A DNA stretch of 64,000 nucleotides from Curvibacter cyanobacteriorum (GCF_028649475.1 NZ_JAQSIP010000006.1:62001-126000), one strand, 5' to 3'; shown: positions 17,145 through 27,362, counted from the stretch's first letter. Made by a program: numbers and translations. The notes: generated by a model from the letters alone, not told the origin.

Positions 17145-18773
17145 TCAGGCAAACAGCTTGGCGACGCTGAGCAGGGTGCGGTAGACCCCCCAGGCCAGCG
17201 GCAGGCCCACAGCGGCCCAGGCCAGCGCCACCACCACGGGGCTGACCCCGTCGTGGCCGGCGCCGCCACGGCCGACCTCGGAGGCCGAGGCCTTCTCGTG
17301 GGCCAGGCGTTTTTCTTCCGCCAGCTCGGCGTCGCTCATGAACCATTTGTCAGCCACGGGGCGGACCAGCAGGTTGCAGATCAGGCCGATGACCAGCATG
17401 CCGGTCAGGATGTACATGGTCTGGTTGTAGACCTGCTCGCGCGGGATGCCCAGGCCCAGCTGGTATTCGCGCATGTAGTTCACCACCACCGGCCCCAGGA
17501 TGCCGGCCGTGGCCCAGGCGGTCAGCAGGCGGCCGTGGATGGCGCCCACAAACTGGGTGCCAAACAGGTCGGCCAGGTAGGCGGGCACGGTGGCGAAGCC
17601 GCCGCCGTACATGCTCAAGATGATGCAGAAGGCGCCCACGAACAAGAACACGCTGCCCGCGGCTGCACTGCCCGGGATGCCGAAGTACAGCACGCCGCCC
17701 AGCACAAAGAACACCACGTAGGTGAGCTTGCGGCCCAGCTTGTCGGACAGGCTGGCCCAGAAGAAACGGCCGCCAATGTTGAACAGGCTCAGCAGCGCCG
17801 TGAAGCCTGCAGCCACGCCGGCGATCGCCGCCAGCTGGGTCTTGTCGAGTTCACTGAACTTGGCCGACACCCCGATCAAGGAGCCGCCAAACACCTCTTG
17901 CAGCATGGGCGAGGCCATGCCGATCACGCCGATGCCTGCGCTGACGTTCATGCACAGCACCATCCAGATCAGCCAGAACTGCGGGATCTTGAACGCGTTC
18001 TTCACATGCACATGGCGCTGCGTGATCATGGTGTTGGCCGAGCTGATGGCCGGGGGCGTCCAGCCCTCGGGCTTCCAGCCGGTGGCCGGCACGCGGTAGC
18101 CCAGCGCGCCCGCCATCATGAAGACGAAATAAATCAGGGCCATGACCACGAAGGTGGGCATCACGCCCACACTTTCGGGGGTGGCAAACACCTTCATCAG
18201 GTCGGCCGCCAGCGGCGAACCGATCATGGCGCCACCGCCAAAACCCATGATGGCCATGCCGGTGGCCATGCCACGGCGGTCCGGGAACCACTTGATCAGC
18301 GTGGACACGGGCGAGATGTAGCCCAGGCCCAGCCCGATGCCCCCGATCACGCCCGAGCCCAGCAACATCATCCAGAACTGGTGCAGGTAAATGCCCAGCG
18401 CCGAGAACAGCATGCCGCCGCACCAGCACAGGGCCGACACCACGCCGGCCTTGCGCGGGCCGGCGCGCTCGAGCCAGCCGCCCCAGATGGCGGCCGACGA
18501 GCCCAGGAACACAAAGAACAGGGTGTACATCCAGCCCAGCGTGGAGATCTTCCAGTCGCAGGAGGTGGTGAACATTTCAGCCAAGAAGCCCACCTCGGGG
18601 CCGCACTTGATGCTTTCCTTGATGCCCAGCGCCTTGGACAGCGGCAGCCAGAACACCGAGAAGCCATAGGCCATGCCGATGCACAGATGGATGGCGAGTG
18701 CCGCCGGCGGCACCAGCCACCGGTTGAAGCCGGGTCCCGCAATGATGCGCTCCTTGTCCAGAAAACCTGCCAT
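17145..18773 (-). CDS. OFA-family MFS transporter (oxalate/formate antiporter type)
   Basis: A 542-residue major facilitator protein of the OFA family, with about twelve hydrophobic segments, the MAYGFSVFWLPLS first helix and the GGLGLGLGYISP-like glycine-rich fourth helix (IGLGLGYISPVSTLIKWFPDRRG). A hydrophilic C-terminal tail follows and then one more hydrophobic stretch. Position just before fdsG suggests formate or oxalate uptake. I chose ATG 18773 (MAGFLDKERI) with GGAGA ten bases upstream; the longer frame to 18938 runs through a palindrome. The tail with an extra hydrophobic end is unusual for the family. Confidence 0.85.
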   Translation of the reverse strand: MAGFLDKERIIAGPGFNRWLVPPAALAIHLCIGMAYGFSVFWLPLSKALGIKESIKCGPEVGFLAEMFTTSCDWKISTLGWMYTLFFVFLGSSAAIWGGWLERAGPRKAGVVSALCWCGGMLFSALGIYLHQFWMMLLGSGVIGGIGLGLGYISPVSTLIKWFPDRRGMATGMAIMGFGGGAMIGSPLAADLMKVFATPESVGVMPTFVVMALIYFVFMMAGALGYRVPATGWKPEGWTPPAISSANTMITQRHVHVKNAFKIPQFWLIWMVLCMNVSAGIGVIGMASPMLQEVFGGSLIGVSAKFSELDKTQLAAIAGVAAGFTALLSLFNIGGRFFWASLSDKLGRKLTYVVFFVLGGVLYFGIPGSAAAGSVFLFVGAFCIILSMYGGGFATVPAYLADLFGTQFVGAIHGRLLTAWATAGILGPVVVNYMREYQLGLGIPREQVYNQTMYILTGMLVIGLICNLLVRPVADKWFMSDAELAEEKRLAHEKASASEVGRGGAGHDGVSPVVVALAWAAVGLPLAWGVYRTLLSVAKLFA

Positions 18774-18912
18774 GGGTGTGTCTCCGTTTCTTGATTCGAA
18801 TGGGGTATCGATCTTGTTATCTGACGCCCCGGCCCGACACCACAAGGGCTCGGGCACTGGGGGCTGGGGAGCGTCGGACGCGAGTGTGTTCGGCCGCAGA
18901 AAGCCGGTCAAA

Positions 18913-18938
18913 TTGAATCGGCACATGCCGTGATTCAA
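18913..18938. promoter_or_regulatory. Inverted repeat upstream of OFA-fds operon, candidate operator
   Basis: TTGAATC at 18913-18919 and GATTCAA at 18932-18938 are perfect inverse arms; inside them CGGCA and TGCCG continue the dyad around CA. It lies 140 bases upstream of the transporter start and 70 bases past the LysR gene. A LysR-type regulator such as the neighbouring one is the obvious candidate binder; that is inference. Confidence 0.5.
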
Positions 18939-19007
18939 AAAAGAAATGTACCCCTGGGAATACCCTTGAAAGAGCCCCTCACCGCCGATCAGCGGTGCCC
19001 CGGTTGC

Positions 19008-19964
19008 TCAGGACCGGTCCAGGGGATCGCCGCTGTGCTGGGCCGCGTGGGCCAGCCAGGACGGTTGGCGCGCCAGCGCCAGCGCGGCCTCGAGCGCGCG
19101 CGAGGGACGCTCGGCCTGGGTCAGCATGAAGCCGATCGGGGTTTGCACCTCGGGACTGACCAACGGCAAGGCTTCCAGCTCACCGTACCCTCGCGCCGCG
19201 CCGACCAGGGCGCCGGGCAGCACGGCACAGACCTCGCCCGCCACCACGCTGAGCGACAGGGTGAGGATGGAGTTGGTCTCGATCACGGGCTTGACCTCGG
19301 CCCCGGCCAGGGCAAAAGCGCTGTCCACGATGGTGCGATTGTGCATGTCGGGCGTCAGCAGGCACAGCGGCAGTTCGGATGCGGCCAGCCAGCTGATCGA
19401 CTGTCCCCGTTGCAGGCCCAGCGTGCCCGGCGGGGGGCGCTGCGGGCTGCGGCGCACCAGAAAGTAATGCTCGGTGTACTGCGGCAGGGCTTGCACCGCG
19501 GGGGTCTGCCCAAGGCGGTCGGTGTAGCCCAGGCCCAGGTCCAGGGTCAGGGCTTCGAGGCCGTTTTCAATCTCGGGCGAGGACAGCGACAGCACCACCG
19601 GCCGGATGCCCGGGTACAGCGCCTGCAGCCGCGCCGCGAAGCGGGCCACGATGGGCATGGCCGTGGGCACCGCCCCGATGCGCAGGGTGCCACGGGGGCA
19701 GTCGGCCTCACTCTCCAGGTCCTGCTGCAGCAGTTCGTGCTCGCGCAGCATGCGGCGCGCCGTCACCAGCACGCGCTCCCCCTCGGCGGTCAGGCCCGCG
19801 TACTGGCGCGTGCGCTTGACGATGACCACGCCAAACTCCGACTCCAGCGCGCGCAAGGCATTGGACAGCGCCGGTTGCGTGATGTGGCAGGCCTGGGCTG
19901 CGCGCCCGAAGTGCTGGTGCTCGCTCAGCGACACCAGGTAGCGCAGGGAGGCCAGGATGTTCAT
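19008..19964 (-). CDS. LysR-family regulator, FdsR-like
   Basis: A 318-residue LysR-type regulator. An N-terminal winged helix-turn-helix (HFGRAAQACHITQPALSNALRALE, residues about 18-41) is followed by a type 2 periplasmic-binding-fold effector domain (GTLRIGAVPTAMPIVARFAARL onward). ATG 19964 (MNILASLRYLVSL) is the natural start; the frame extending to 20297 overlaps apbC. It lies upstream of the OFA-fds block on the same strand, matching the fdsR position known from Cupriavidus. Formate as effector is plausible but unproven. Confidence 0.88.
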   Translation of the reverse strand: MNILASLRYLVSLSEHQHFGRAAQACHITQPALSNALRALESEFGVVIVKRTRQYAGLTAEGERVLVTARRMLREHELLQQDLESEADCPRGTLRIGAVPTAMPIVARFAARLQALYPGIRPVVLSLSSPEIENGLEALTLDLGLGYTDRLGQTPAVQALPQYTEHYFLVRRSPQRPPPGTLGLQRGQSISWLAASELPLCLLTPDMHNRTIVDSAFALAGAEVKPVIETNSILTLSLSVVAGEVCAVLPGALVGAARGYGELEALPLVSPEVQTPIGFMLTQAERPSRALEAALALARQPSWLAHAAQHSGDPLDRS

Positions 19965-20020
19965 TCGCGGAGCGGCCAGGGTCGAGGGGCATGGGCAGCG
20001 GGCGGTGGCCGGTCGGGGCC

Positions 20021-21109
20021 TCAGGTGCCCTGGCTGACCGTGATGGTCGGGAACTTGGAGGAGAAGTCCTTGGCCTGCTCGGCCACCTTGACCGCCACCT
20101 TGCGCGCCACGGTCTTGTACAGGCCCGCCACGTCGCTGTCCGGGGCGGCCACCACGGTGGGCGCACCACTGTCGGCCTGCAAGCGGATGTTGATGTCCAG
20201 CGGCAGCGCGCCGAGGTAGTCCATCTTGTAGTCCAGGGCCATGCGCTGGCCGCCATCGGCGCCAAAGATGTGCTCGACGTGGCCGCACTGGCTGCACACG
20301 TGCACCGCCATGTTCTCGACGATGCCGAGGATGGGCACGCCCACCTTCTCGAACATCTTGATGCCCTTGCGGGCGTCCAGCAGCGCGATGTCCTGCGGCG
20401 TGGTCACCACCACCGCGCCGGTGATCGGCACGCGCTGGGACAGGGTCAGCTGGATGTCGCCGGTGCCCGGGGGCATGTCGACGATCAGGTAGTCCAGGTC
20501 TTTCCAGTTGGTCTGGCGCAGCAACTGCTCCAGCGCCTGGGTGGCCATGGGGCCGCGCCAGATCATGGCCTCGTCGGGGGCCACCAGGAAGCCGATCGAC
20601 ATCACTTGCACCCCGTGCTTGACCATGGGCTCCATGGTCTTGCCATCGGCGCTTTCAGGCCGACCTTCGATGCCCATCATCATGGGCTGGCTCGGGCCAT
20701 AGATGTCAGCGTCCAGCAAACCGACGCGGGCGCCTTCGGCGGCCAGCGCCAGCGCCAGGTTGGCGGCCGTGGTGCTCTTGCCCACCCCCCCCTTGCCCGA
20801 GGCCACCGCGATGATGTTGCGCACCTGGGGCAGCAGCGCCACACCGCGTTGCACCGCGTGCGGCACCACCTTGGTGGCGACGCGCGCCTGGACCTGCTCC
20901 ACCCCGGCCACGCTGCGGGCCGCGGCGTCGAGCGAGGCGGTCAGGGTCGGGATATAAGACCGGGCCGGGTAGGCCAGTTCCACGTCAAAAGACACCGAGG
21001 CACCTTGCACCTGCAGGTTCTTGAGCGCCTTGGTGGAGACGAAATCCTTGCCAGTGTGGGGGTCGATGACGGTCTGCAGGGCCTGGAGCAGGGCTTCGGT
21101 CGTGGGCAT
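20021..21109 (-). CDS. apbC: Mrp/ApbC-type Fe-S cluster carrier ATPase
   Basis: A 362-residue P-loop ATPase that binds and transfers [4Fe-4S] clusters. An N-terminal DUF59/MIP18 domain (residues 1-90) is followed by the deviant Walker A VASGKGGVGKSTTAANLALAL, the switch segment LIVDMPPGTGD and the cluster CxxC pair in HVCSQCGHVEHIFG. It is divergent from metG with a 184-base gap. Its place beside an Fe-S-rich formate dehydrogenase cluster may be coincidental. Confidence 0.94.
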   Translation of the reverse strand: MPTTEALLQALQTVIDPHTGKDFVSTKALKNLQVQGASVSFDVELAYPARSYIPTLTASLDAAARSVAGVEQVQARVATKVVPHAVQRGVALLPQVRNIIAVASGKGGVGKSTTAANLALALAAEGARVGLLDADIYGPSQPMMMGIEGRPESADGKTMEPMVKHGVQVMSIGFLVAPDEAMIWRGPMATQALEQLLRQTNWKDLDYLIVDMPPGTGDIQLTLSQRVPITGAVVVTTPQDIALLDARKGIKMFEKVGVPILGIVENMAVHVCSQCGHVEHIFGADGGQRMALDYKMDYLGALPLDINIRLQADSGAPTVVAAPDSDVAGLYKTVARKVAVKVAEQAKDFSSKFPTITVSQGT

Positions 21110-21265
21110 GGGAGGCTTTGGGTTGGAAATTTTTAACAGCCCGTGAGTTTAGGCCCGTCTGCCCCCTGCGGCGCCCAGGGGCCGCGGAACCGCCCTGGGC
21201 TCAGGGGCTTTGCCAGGCCAACCGGGCCGGACAGCCGGCCCCCGGCACGGCCGCCGCCCTGCACC

Positions 21266-21271
21266 TAAAAT
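21266..21271 (+). promoter_or_regulatory. Probable -10 box of metG
   Basis: TAAAAT 23 bases before the ATG, in the apbC/metG divergent gap. The same hexamer precedes the DUF3460 gene. No convincing -35 is visible. Confidence 0.45.
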
Positions 21272-21293
21272 CACGGATTCCCCTGGAACACGA

Positions 21294-23372
21294 ATGACCG
21301 CCATGTCCGCCCCACGCAAGCTTTTTGTCACCACCGCCCTGCCCTACGCCAATGGCAACTTCCACATCGGCCACATCATGGAATACATCCAGGCCGACAT
21401 CTGGGTGCGGACACAGCGCATGCTGGGCCACCAGGTGAACTTCGTGGGCGCCGACGACACCCATGGCGCCCCGATCATGATCGCGGCCGAGAAGGCCGGC
21501 AAGACGCCGCAGCAGTTCGTGGCCGACATCGCAGCCGGCCGCAAGCCCTACCTCGACGGCTTCCACATCGCCTTTGACAACTGGCACAGCACCGACGCGC
21601 CCGAGAACCACGCGCTGGCGCGCCAGATCTACCTGGACCTGCAAGCCGCTGGGCTGATTGAAACCCGCGTCATCGAGCAGTTCTTCGACCCCGAGAAGAA
21701 CATGTTCCTGCCCGACCGCTTCATCAAGGGCGAGTGCCCCAAATGCCACGCCAAGGACCAGTACGGCGACAACTGCGAGGTCTGCGGCGCGGTCTACGCG
21801 CCCACCGACCTGATCTCGCCGTTCTCGGCCCTGTCGGGCGCCAAGCCGGTGCTGAAGAACTCGGAGCACTTCTTCTTCAAGCTGTCCGACCCGCGCTGTG
21901 TGAGCTTCCTGGAGCAATGGACGCAGGACGGCCGACTGCAGGCTGAAGTGGCCAACAAGGTCAAAGAGTGGTTCACGGTGCGCACCAACCCCGATGGCAG
22001 CCAGAGCGAAGGCCTGGGCGACTGGGACATCAGCCGCGACGCGCCGTATTTCGGCATCGAGATCCCCAACGCCCCGGGCAAGTATTTCTATGTCTGGCTG
22101 GACGCCCCGGTGGGCTACCTGGCGTCGCTCAAGAATCTGCTCGACAAACGGGGGGAGAGCTACGACGACTACATGGCCGACCCGGCACTGGAGCAGTTTC
22201 ACTTCATCGGCAAGGACATCGTCACCTTCCACACCCTGTTCTGGCCCGCGATGCTCAAGTTCAGCGGCCGCAAGACGCCGGATTCGGTGTTCGTTCACGG
22301 CTTCCTGACCGTCAACAACGGCGAGAAGATGAGCAAGAGCCGCGGCACCGGCCTGGACCCGCTGAAGTACCTGAGCCTGGGCATGAACCCCGAATGGCTG
22401 CGCTACTACCTGGCGGCCAAGCTGAGCGCGCGCAACGAGGACGTGGACTTCAACCCCGAAGACTTCATGGCCCGGGTCAATTCCGACCTGATCGGCAAGT
22501 ACGTGAACATCGCCTCGCGCGCGGCCGGCTTCATCCACAAGCGCTTCGGCGGCCAGCTGGGCGCCGTGTCGGCCGATGGCAGCGCGCTGCTGGCACCGCT
22601 GCAAGACGCCTGCCCCGCCGTGGCCCAGTTGCTGGCCGACCGCGAGTACGGCAAGGCCCTGCGCGAGATCATGCTGCTGGCCGACCGCGTCAACGAGTAC
22701 GTGGACCAGAACAAGCCCTGGGAGCTGGCCAAGCAAGAGGGCATGGAAGCCCGCCTGCAAGACGTCTGCAGCACCTGCATCGAAGCTTTCCGCCTGCTCA
22801 GCATCCTGCTCAAGCCGGTGATGCCCGCCCTGGCCCTGCAGGTCGAAGCCTTCCTCAACGTGGCGCCGTTCGACTTCGCCAGCGCGCAGAGCCTGCTGGG
22901 CGCGGGCCACCGCATCCACGAGTACAAGCACCTGATGCAGCGCGTCGACGTCAAGCAGCTCGACGCCCTGTTCGAGCCGCCCGCGGCCCCGGAACCCGAG
23001 CGCTTGGTGCCCGGCGGCGAGGCGCTGGCGCCCACGATCAGCATCGACGACTTCGCCAAGATCGACCTGCGCATCGCCCAGATCGTCAACTGCGAACCGG
23101 TCGAAGGCTCGACCAAGCTGCTGCGCCTGACGCTGGACGTGGGTGAGGGCCGCCACCGCAATGTGTTCAGCGGCATCGCCAGCGCCTACCAGCCGCAAGA
23201 CCTGGTGGGCAAGCTGACGGTGATGGTCGCCAACCTGGCGCCGCGCAAGATGAAGTTTGGCGTCAGCGAGGGCATGGTGCTGGCCGCCAGTCACGGCGAC
23301 GAGAAAGCCGAACCCGGGATCTACGTGCTGTCGCCCTGGCCAGGTGCCAAGCCCGGCATGCGGGTGCGCTGA
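21294..23372 (+). CDS. metG: Methionyl-tRNA synthetase
   Basis: A 692-residue class I synthetase charging tRNA-Met. The HIGH motif appears as FHIGH, the zinc knuckle as CPKC...CEVCG, and the KMSKS loop as [10 protein letters not shown]-terminal EMAP/Trbp-like tRNA-binding domain starts at [15 protein letters not shown], giving the long homodimeric form. ATG 21294 has GGA seven bases upstream; ATG 21303 (MSAPRK) is an alternative. The last 52 bases overlap the 3' end of the convergent GGDEF-like gene. Confidence 0.97.
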   Translation: MTAMSAPRKLFVTTALPYANGNFHIGHIMEYIQADIWVRTQRMLGHQVNFVGADDTHGAPIMIAAEKAGKTPQQFVADIAAGRKPYLDGFHIAFDNWHSTDAPENHALARQIYLDLQAAGLIETRVIEQFFDPEKNMFLPDRFIKGECPKCHAKDQYGDNCEVCGAVYAPTDLISPFSALSGAKPVLKNSEHFFFKLSDPRCVSFLEQWTQDGRLQAEVANKVKEWFTVRTNPDGSQSEGLGDWDISRDAPYFGIEIPNAPGKYFYVWLDAPVGYLASLKNLLDKRGESYDDYMADPALEQFHFIGKDIVTFHTLFWPAMLKFSGRKTPDSVFVHGFLTVNNGEKMSKSRGTGLDPLKYLSLGMNPEWLRYYLAAKLSARNEDVDFNPEDFMARVNSDLIGKYVNIASRAAGFIHKRFGGQLGAVSADGSALLAPLQDACPAVAQLLADREYGKALREIMLLADRVNEYVDQNKPWELAKQEGMEARLQDVCSTCIEAFRLLSILLKPVMPALALQVEAFLNVAPFDFASAQSLLGAGHRIHEYKHLMQRVDVKQLDALFEPPAAPEPERLVPGGEALAPTISIDDFAKIDLRIAQIVNCEPVEGSTKLLRLTLDVGEGRHRNVFSGIASAYQPQDLVGKLTVMVANLAPRKMKFGVSEGMVLAASHGDEKAEPGIYVLSPWPGAKPGMRVR

Positions 23373-25255
23373 GCCAAGGGCGTCAGCGTCAAGGGGTCGC
23401 TCCAGCGCATCGGTGCGGGTTCGGCGGCCTCCGTGCCTGCAGCGCCCGCGCCCCCGGGCACGCCAGGGACACCGGGCAGCTGCCCCGGGCTGAGCAGTTG
23501 CAGGGCGCGGCCACCGCCCTGCCCCATTTGGTTGAGCAAGGTGCCCAAGCGGTTCAGCAAGGACTGGGCATCGCAGCCGGGGTAGAAGCCGGCGGTGCAA
23601 CTCACATGCAGGCGCAAGGTGGTCCCGGACGGCAGCCGGCTGGCGTGCGCCAACCCGCGCGCGATGACCATCTGCGCCAGGTCCTGCACGCCCTGGGGCT
23701 TGAACTCCCCCTCCAGCAGCAGCACAAAATCACCATTCGACACCCGCGCCAGCGTGTCCCCGCTGCGGCGCACCACCTGCGAGATGCAATGGCTGGCATG
23801 CAGGGTGGCGGCCTCCAGGGCCTGCGGGCCCGAGGTCCGGAAAATGGCCTTCAGGTTGCTGATGCGGATGCGCATCACCCCGCCCAGGCGGTGCTGCCGG
23901 TGCTGGCGCAGGATCAGGTGGTCCAGGCGTTCGATCAGCACGCGCTCGCTGCACACCCCCGTGAGGGCGTCCACCCGGGTCAGCGCGCGCCGGCGCACCC
24001 ACTGGTCGCGCCGCTGGCGGCCGCGCAGGCACAAGCCCACCATCAACAAGGGCAAGGCCCACAAGCCGCCCCATTGCATGGCTTGCTGTGACAGGGGCCC
24101 CCAGGACGCGTCACCGATGCCACGCACCTGGGGCAGCAAGGCCCCCAGCAACAGGGCCAGCCAACCGGCCAGCAAGCACACGCCCACGCGGGTGTCACGG
24201 CGCGCATAGCGATAGGCCACCAGGAAACCCAGCGCAAACACCAACAGGTCGTAGCCCTGGGCCGCCAGGCTCAAGGCCGACGGCCCCCAAAGGCCCAAGC
24301 CCAGCGCCAGCAGGCCCCCCAAGGCGACCACGCCCCACAGGGCGCCGCCCCAGCGGGGCGGCAGTTCTTCGCGCGCCACTTGGGTCAGGAAGAGCAGCAG
24401 CAGCGCCATGGCCGCCGTGGGCAGGGCCAGCCCGGCGTGCTGGGCCCACAGCGGGTGCTGGGGCCACAGGTACTCGGCCGTCAGGCCCCATTGGGTCAGA
24501 AAAGAGCCGCCCAGGGCCAGCGCCCCCAGGGCGAACCAAAGGGGCAGCGGGTCGCGCCAAAGCCCCGCCTGCACACCACACAGCATCGACACCAGCAGCA
24601 CAAAGCCCAGGAAAGCCCCCAGGCCCAGGTGCCACACCCGGCTGCTGTCGTCAAAACGCTCACGGCTCCAGAAGCGCCAGTTCAGCACCAGCGGCTGGCT
24701 GCCCTCCAGCGCCAGGTAGACCCGGCTTTGCCCGGCCTGCAAGGTCCAGTCGAACGCGGGGTGCAAATACGGCATGGGCCAGCGCGCCACGGGCAACAGG
24801 GCCCCGGCCGACGCACTGAGCCACTGGCCCCCGTCCCCCTGCCAATGCAGGGTGGCCCGTTCGAGTTGAGCCTGGGGCAGGCTCAGGACGACCCGGCGCG
24901 CAGCATTGACTTCGGGCAAATCGATCGCCAGCCACACCACCTGTCCAGCGGCCAGGGGCAGCGGGTCGCGCGGTGGGGCCAGCACGCCGTCGCCGGCCAG
25001 GAAGCGCTGTTGGGCGCGCGCCAGCGAGCTGCCCGCGGCGTTGTCGCTCCAGCGCTGGGCCGGGGGCGTCAGGCCGTTCCAGCCGGTCGAGGTCTGGGCC
25101 AGGACTGGCGCCGGCAGCCCCTGCACAAGGCAACACAAGCCCCACCAGAGCCAGGCGACCAGGACGCCCAGCAGCCCCCCGGGCGACCGGCGCTCAGGCC
25201 CGCGGTTGTCCGGTTTTGGGGCCACCAGCCCGGCATTTGAACGTATCTCCCTCAT
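23321..25255 (-). CDS. 7TM-DISM membrane protein with degenerate GGDEF domain
   Basis: A 644-residue protein. A signal-peptide-like N-terminus (residues 28-55) leads to a periplasmic 7TMR-DISMED2-like sensor (about 60-200), seven membrane helices (about 205-410) and a C-terminal domain starting near [16 protein letters not shown] (residue about 423) that has GGDEF topology. The catalytic signature is replaced by SNGDF near residue 506 and no RxxD inhibitory site is seen, so cyclase activity is unlikely. It could be a c-di-GMP effector or regulatory protein. It shares 52 bases with the end of metG on the opposite strand. Confidence 0.75.
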   Translation of the reverse strand: MREIRSNAGLVAPKPDNRGPERRSPGGLLGVLVAWLWWGLCCLVQGLPAPVLAQTSTGWNGLTPPAQRWSDNAAGSSLARAQQRFLAGDGVLAPPRDPLPLAAGQVVWLAIDLPEVNAARRVVLSLPQAQLERATLHWQGDGGQWLSASAGALLPVARWPMPYLHPAFDWTLQAGQSRVYLALEGSQPLVLNWRFWSRERFDDSSRVWHLGLGAFLGFVLLVSMLCGVQAGLWRDPLPLWFALGALALGGSFLTQWGLTAEYLWPQHPLWAQHAGLALPTAAMALLLLFLTQVAREELPPRWGGALWGVVALGGLLALGLGLWGPSALSLAAQGYDLLVFALGFLVAYRYARRDTRVGVCLLAGWLALLLGALLPQVRGIGDASWGPLSQQAMQWGGLWALPLLMVGLCLRGRQRRDQWVRRRALTRVDALTGVCSERVLIERLDHLILRQHRQHRLGGVMRIRISNLKAIFRTSGPQALEAATLHASHCISQVVRRSGDTLARVSNGDFVLLLEGEFKPQGVQDLAQMVIARGLAHASRLPSGTTLRLHVSCTAGFYPGCDAQSLLNRLGTLLNQMGQGGGRALQLLSPGQLPGVPGVPGGAGAAGTEAAEPAPMRWSDPLTLTPLAQRTRMPGLAPGQGDST

Positions 25256-25350
25256 ATTCCGGGCACTTTAACGACATTACATCCCCCGCAACATCCCGCA
25301 AACGGATGAATGCTGGACGATTTCACGGCGCGGGAACAGAATCAAAAGCC

Positions 25351-27090
25351 ATGTCGATGCCCTGGACTTTCGCCCGCTTTCACCCCCGCCTGCTGGACAG
25401 TTGCCGTGACTACAACCGTCAGCGCTTCTGGAAGGACGCAGGCGCCGGACTGACCGTGGGCATCGTGGCCTTGCCGCTGGCCATGGCCTTCGCCATCGCC
25501 TCCGGTATGAAGCCCGAGGCCGGGCTCTGGACGGCCATCATCGCGGGCTTTCTGATCTCGCTGCTGGGCGGCTCCAGCGTGCAGATCGGGGGCCCCGCGG
25601 GGGCTTTCATCGTGGTGGTGTACGGCATCATCGAGCGCTACGGCCTGCCCAACCTGCTGATCTCCACCGCGCTGGCCGGCGTGCTGCTGTTCTTCATGGG
25701 CCTGCTGCGCCTGGGCACCCTGGTGCGCTATGTGCCGGTGACCATCGTGGTGGGCTTCACCAACGGGATCGCGGTGCTGATCGCCCTGTCCCAGCTCAAG
25801 GACCTGCTGGGCCTGCGCGTCGAACGCATGCCCGCCGACTTCTTCTCCCAATGCCTGACCCTGTGGCGCCACCTGCCCACCTTCAATGGCTGGGCCCTGC
25901 TGCTGGGCCTGGCCTGCGTGGTGGGCCTGTTTGTCTGGCCCTGGTTGTGGGGGCGTCCGCACCGCTTTCAGCAGGCGCTGGACCTGCCTGGCATGCGGCG
26001 CGCCATGCACACCGCGGCGCGCCTGCCCGGCCCGGTGGTGGCCCTGGTCACGTTGACCGCCGTGGCCTGGCTGTTCAAGCTGCCGGTGGAGACCATCGGC
26101 AGCCGTTTTGGCGACATCCCCAGCGGCCTGCCGCCGCTGGCCTGGCCCGACCTGTCCTGGGAGAGCGCCAAGCGCCTGCTGAACCCCACGCTGACCATCG
26201 CCTTGCTGGGGGCCGTCGAGTCCCTGCTGTGCGCCCGGGTGGCCGACCAGATCAGCGACCAGCCCCGCCATGACCCCAATCAGGAGCTGATGGCCCAGGG
26301 CGTCGCCAACCTGGTCAGTCCGTTTTTTGGTGGCATGCCGGCCACCGGCACCATCGCGCGCACGGTGACCAACATCCGCTCGGGCGCCACCTCCCCGGTG
26401 GCAGGACTGGTGCATGCGCTGGTGCTGGCGCTGATCGTGCTGCTGGCGGCCCCGCTGGCGCTGCTGATTCCCCTGCCTGTGCTGTCCGGCATCCTGCTGT
26501 TTGTGGCCTGGAACATGGGCGAATGGCATGAGTTCGTGCAACTGCGCCATTACTCGGGACATTACCGCTTGGTGATGCTGGGCACCTTCGTGCTGACCGT
26601 GGTGTTTGACCTCACGGTGGCCATCGAAGTCGGGCTGGTGCTGGCCTGTGCGCTGTTCATCCGGCGCATGAGCTCGCTGTTCACGGTGGCCGCCGTGACC
26701 GAGGGCCTTGCCCCGGGCGAGCGCCGCTACCGGCTGCATGGCGCGCTGTTCTTTGGTGCCGTGGACCGCATCGACGGCCTGCTGACCGATGTCGAACTCA
26801 GCCCGCCAGGGCTGCGGGTGGTGCTGGACACCCAGCACCTGGTGGCGCTGGACACCACAGGCCTGGACGCCCTGCGCCAACTGCACCGGGTGATCCGCCA
26901 GCGTGGCGGGCGGCTGCAGCTCGACGGCCTGCAACCCCAGCCCGAGGGCCTGGTGCGGCGCTCCGGCTTCGCGGCCGAACTCGCGCTGGCGGCCGCCGAA
27001 GCGGCCTCACCGGCGACCCAGCCCGACCCCACGGCCGCGGCGGCCCCCGCCCCGGCACCGGGGCAACCGCAGGCCCCAGGCACCCCCTGA
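25351..27090 (+). CDS. SulP-family anion transporter with STAS domain
   Basis: A 579-residue SLC26/SulP permease. The transmembrane region opens with DAGAGLTVGIVALPLAMAFAIASG and contains IGGPAGAFIVVVYGI; FFGGMPATGTIART is a conserved SulP segment. A STAS domain occupies about residues 460-560 (LDTTGLDALRQL). A Pro/Ala-rich tail ends the protein. Substrates of the family include sulfate, bicarbonate and dicarboxylates; the sequence does not decide. ATG 25351 (MSMPWTF) is preferred; ATG 25306 is an in-frame alternative. Confidence 0.9.
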   Translation: MSMPWTFARFHPRLLDSCRDYNRQRFWKDAGAGLTVGIVALPLAMAFAIASGMKPEAGLWTAIIAGFLISLLGGSSVQIGGPAGAFIVVVYGIIERYGLPNLLISTALAGVLLFFMGLLRLGTLVRYVPVTIVVGFTNGIAVLIALSQLKDLLGLRVERMPADFFSQCLTLWRHLPTFNGWALLLGLACVVGLFVWPWLWGRPHRFQQALDLPGMRRAMHTAARLPGPVVALVTLTAVAWLFKLPVETIGSRFGDIPSGLPPLAWPDLSWESAKRLLNPTLTIALLGAVESLLCARVADQISDQPRHDPNQELMAQGVANLVSPFFGGMPATGTIARTVTNIRSGATSPVAGLVHALVLALIVLLAAPLALLIPLPVLSGILLFVAWNMGEWHEFVQLRHYSGHYRLVMLGTFVLTVVFDLTVAIEVGLVLACALFIRRMSSLFTVAAVTEGLAPGERRYRLHGALFFGAVDRIDGLLTDVELSPPGLRVVLDTQHLVALDTTGLDALRQLHRVIRQRGGRLQLDGLQPQPEGLVRRSGFAAELALAAAEAASPATQPDPTAAAAPAPAPGQPQAPGTP

Positions 27091-27125
27091 TCCGTCCCGC
27101 GGCAGGCCCACCGGGCCAAGCCCGG

Positions 27126-27131
27126 TAAAAT
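27126..27131 (+). promoter_or_regulatory. Probable -10 box of the DUF3460 gene
   Basis: TAAAAT 21 bases before the ATG, followed by AAAGGA at 27139-27144 as Shine-Dalgarno. Confidence 0.45.
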
Positions 27132-27152
27132 CACGCTCAAAGGATACTTCCC

Positions 27153-27362
27153 ATGTCGATCTTCGCCCGTCCCCACTACACCTCTGAAGCCACCCAGTTC
27201 ATCGACCAGCTCAAGGCCAGCAAGCCCGAGCTGGAGCGCCAACAGGCCGCAGGCCGTGCCTTGCTGTGGGACCGCGCCCAGGACCGCGACGCCCAAGCGG
27301 CCTACGAACAGGCCCGCGTGCCGCAAAAGCCCTACGTCTACCAGACCAGCGGCCAGCAATGA
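27153..27362 (+). CDS. DUF3460 family small protein
   Basis: A 69-residue protein of unknown function, beginning MSIFARPHYTSEATQFIDQL and ending PYVYQTSG. It is a family I know only from betaproteobacteria, frequently close to scpA and panB-type genes, as here. It is highly charged and probably helical, with no membrane segment. A strong AAAGGA ribosome-binding site eight bases upstream supports real expression. Confidence 0.85.
   Translation: MSIFARPHYTSEATQFIDQLKASKPELERQQAAGRALLWDRAQDRDAQAAYEQARVPQKPYVYQTSGQQ

Noticed and set aside
15014-18794. Long plus-strand open frames opposite fdsB, fdsG and the transporter
   Set aside because: They lie opposite well-supported genes and contain low-complexity His/Gln/Gly-rich sequence.
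18774-18938. Extended start for the OFA transporter at 18938
   Set aside because: The added residues run through the palindrome and are unlike the family; ATG 18773 has a good ribosome-binding site.
21201-23600. 799-codon minus-strand open frame
   Set aside because: It is antisense to metG, whose motifs are complete.
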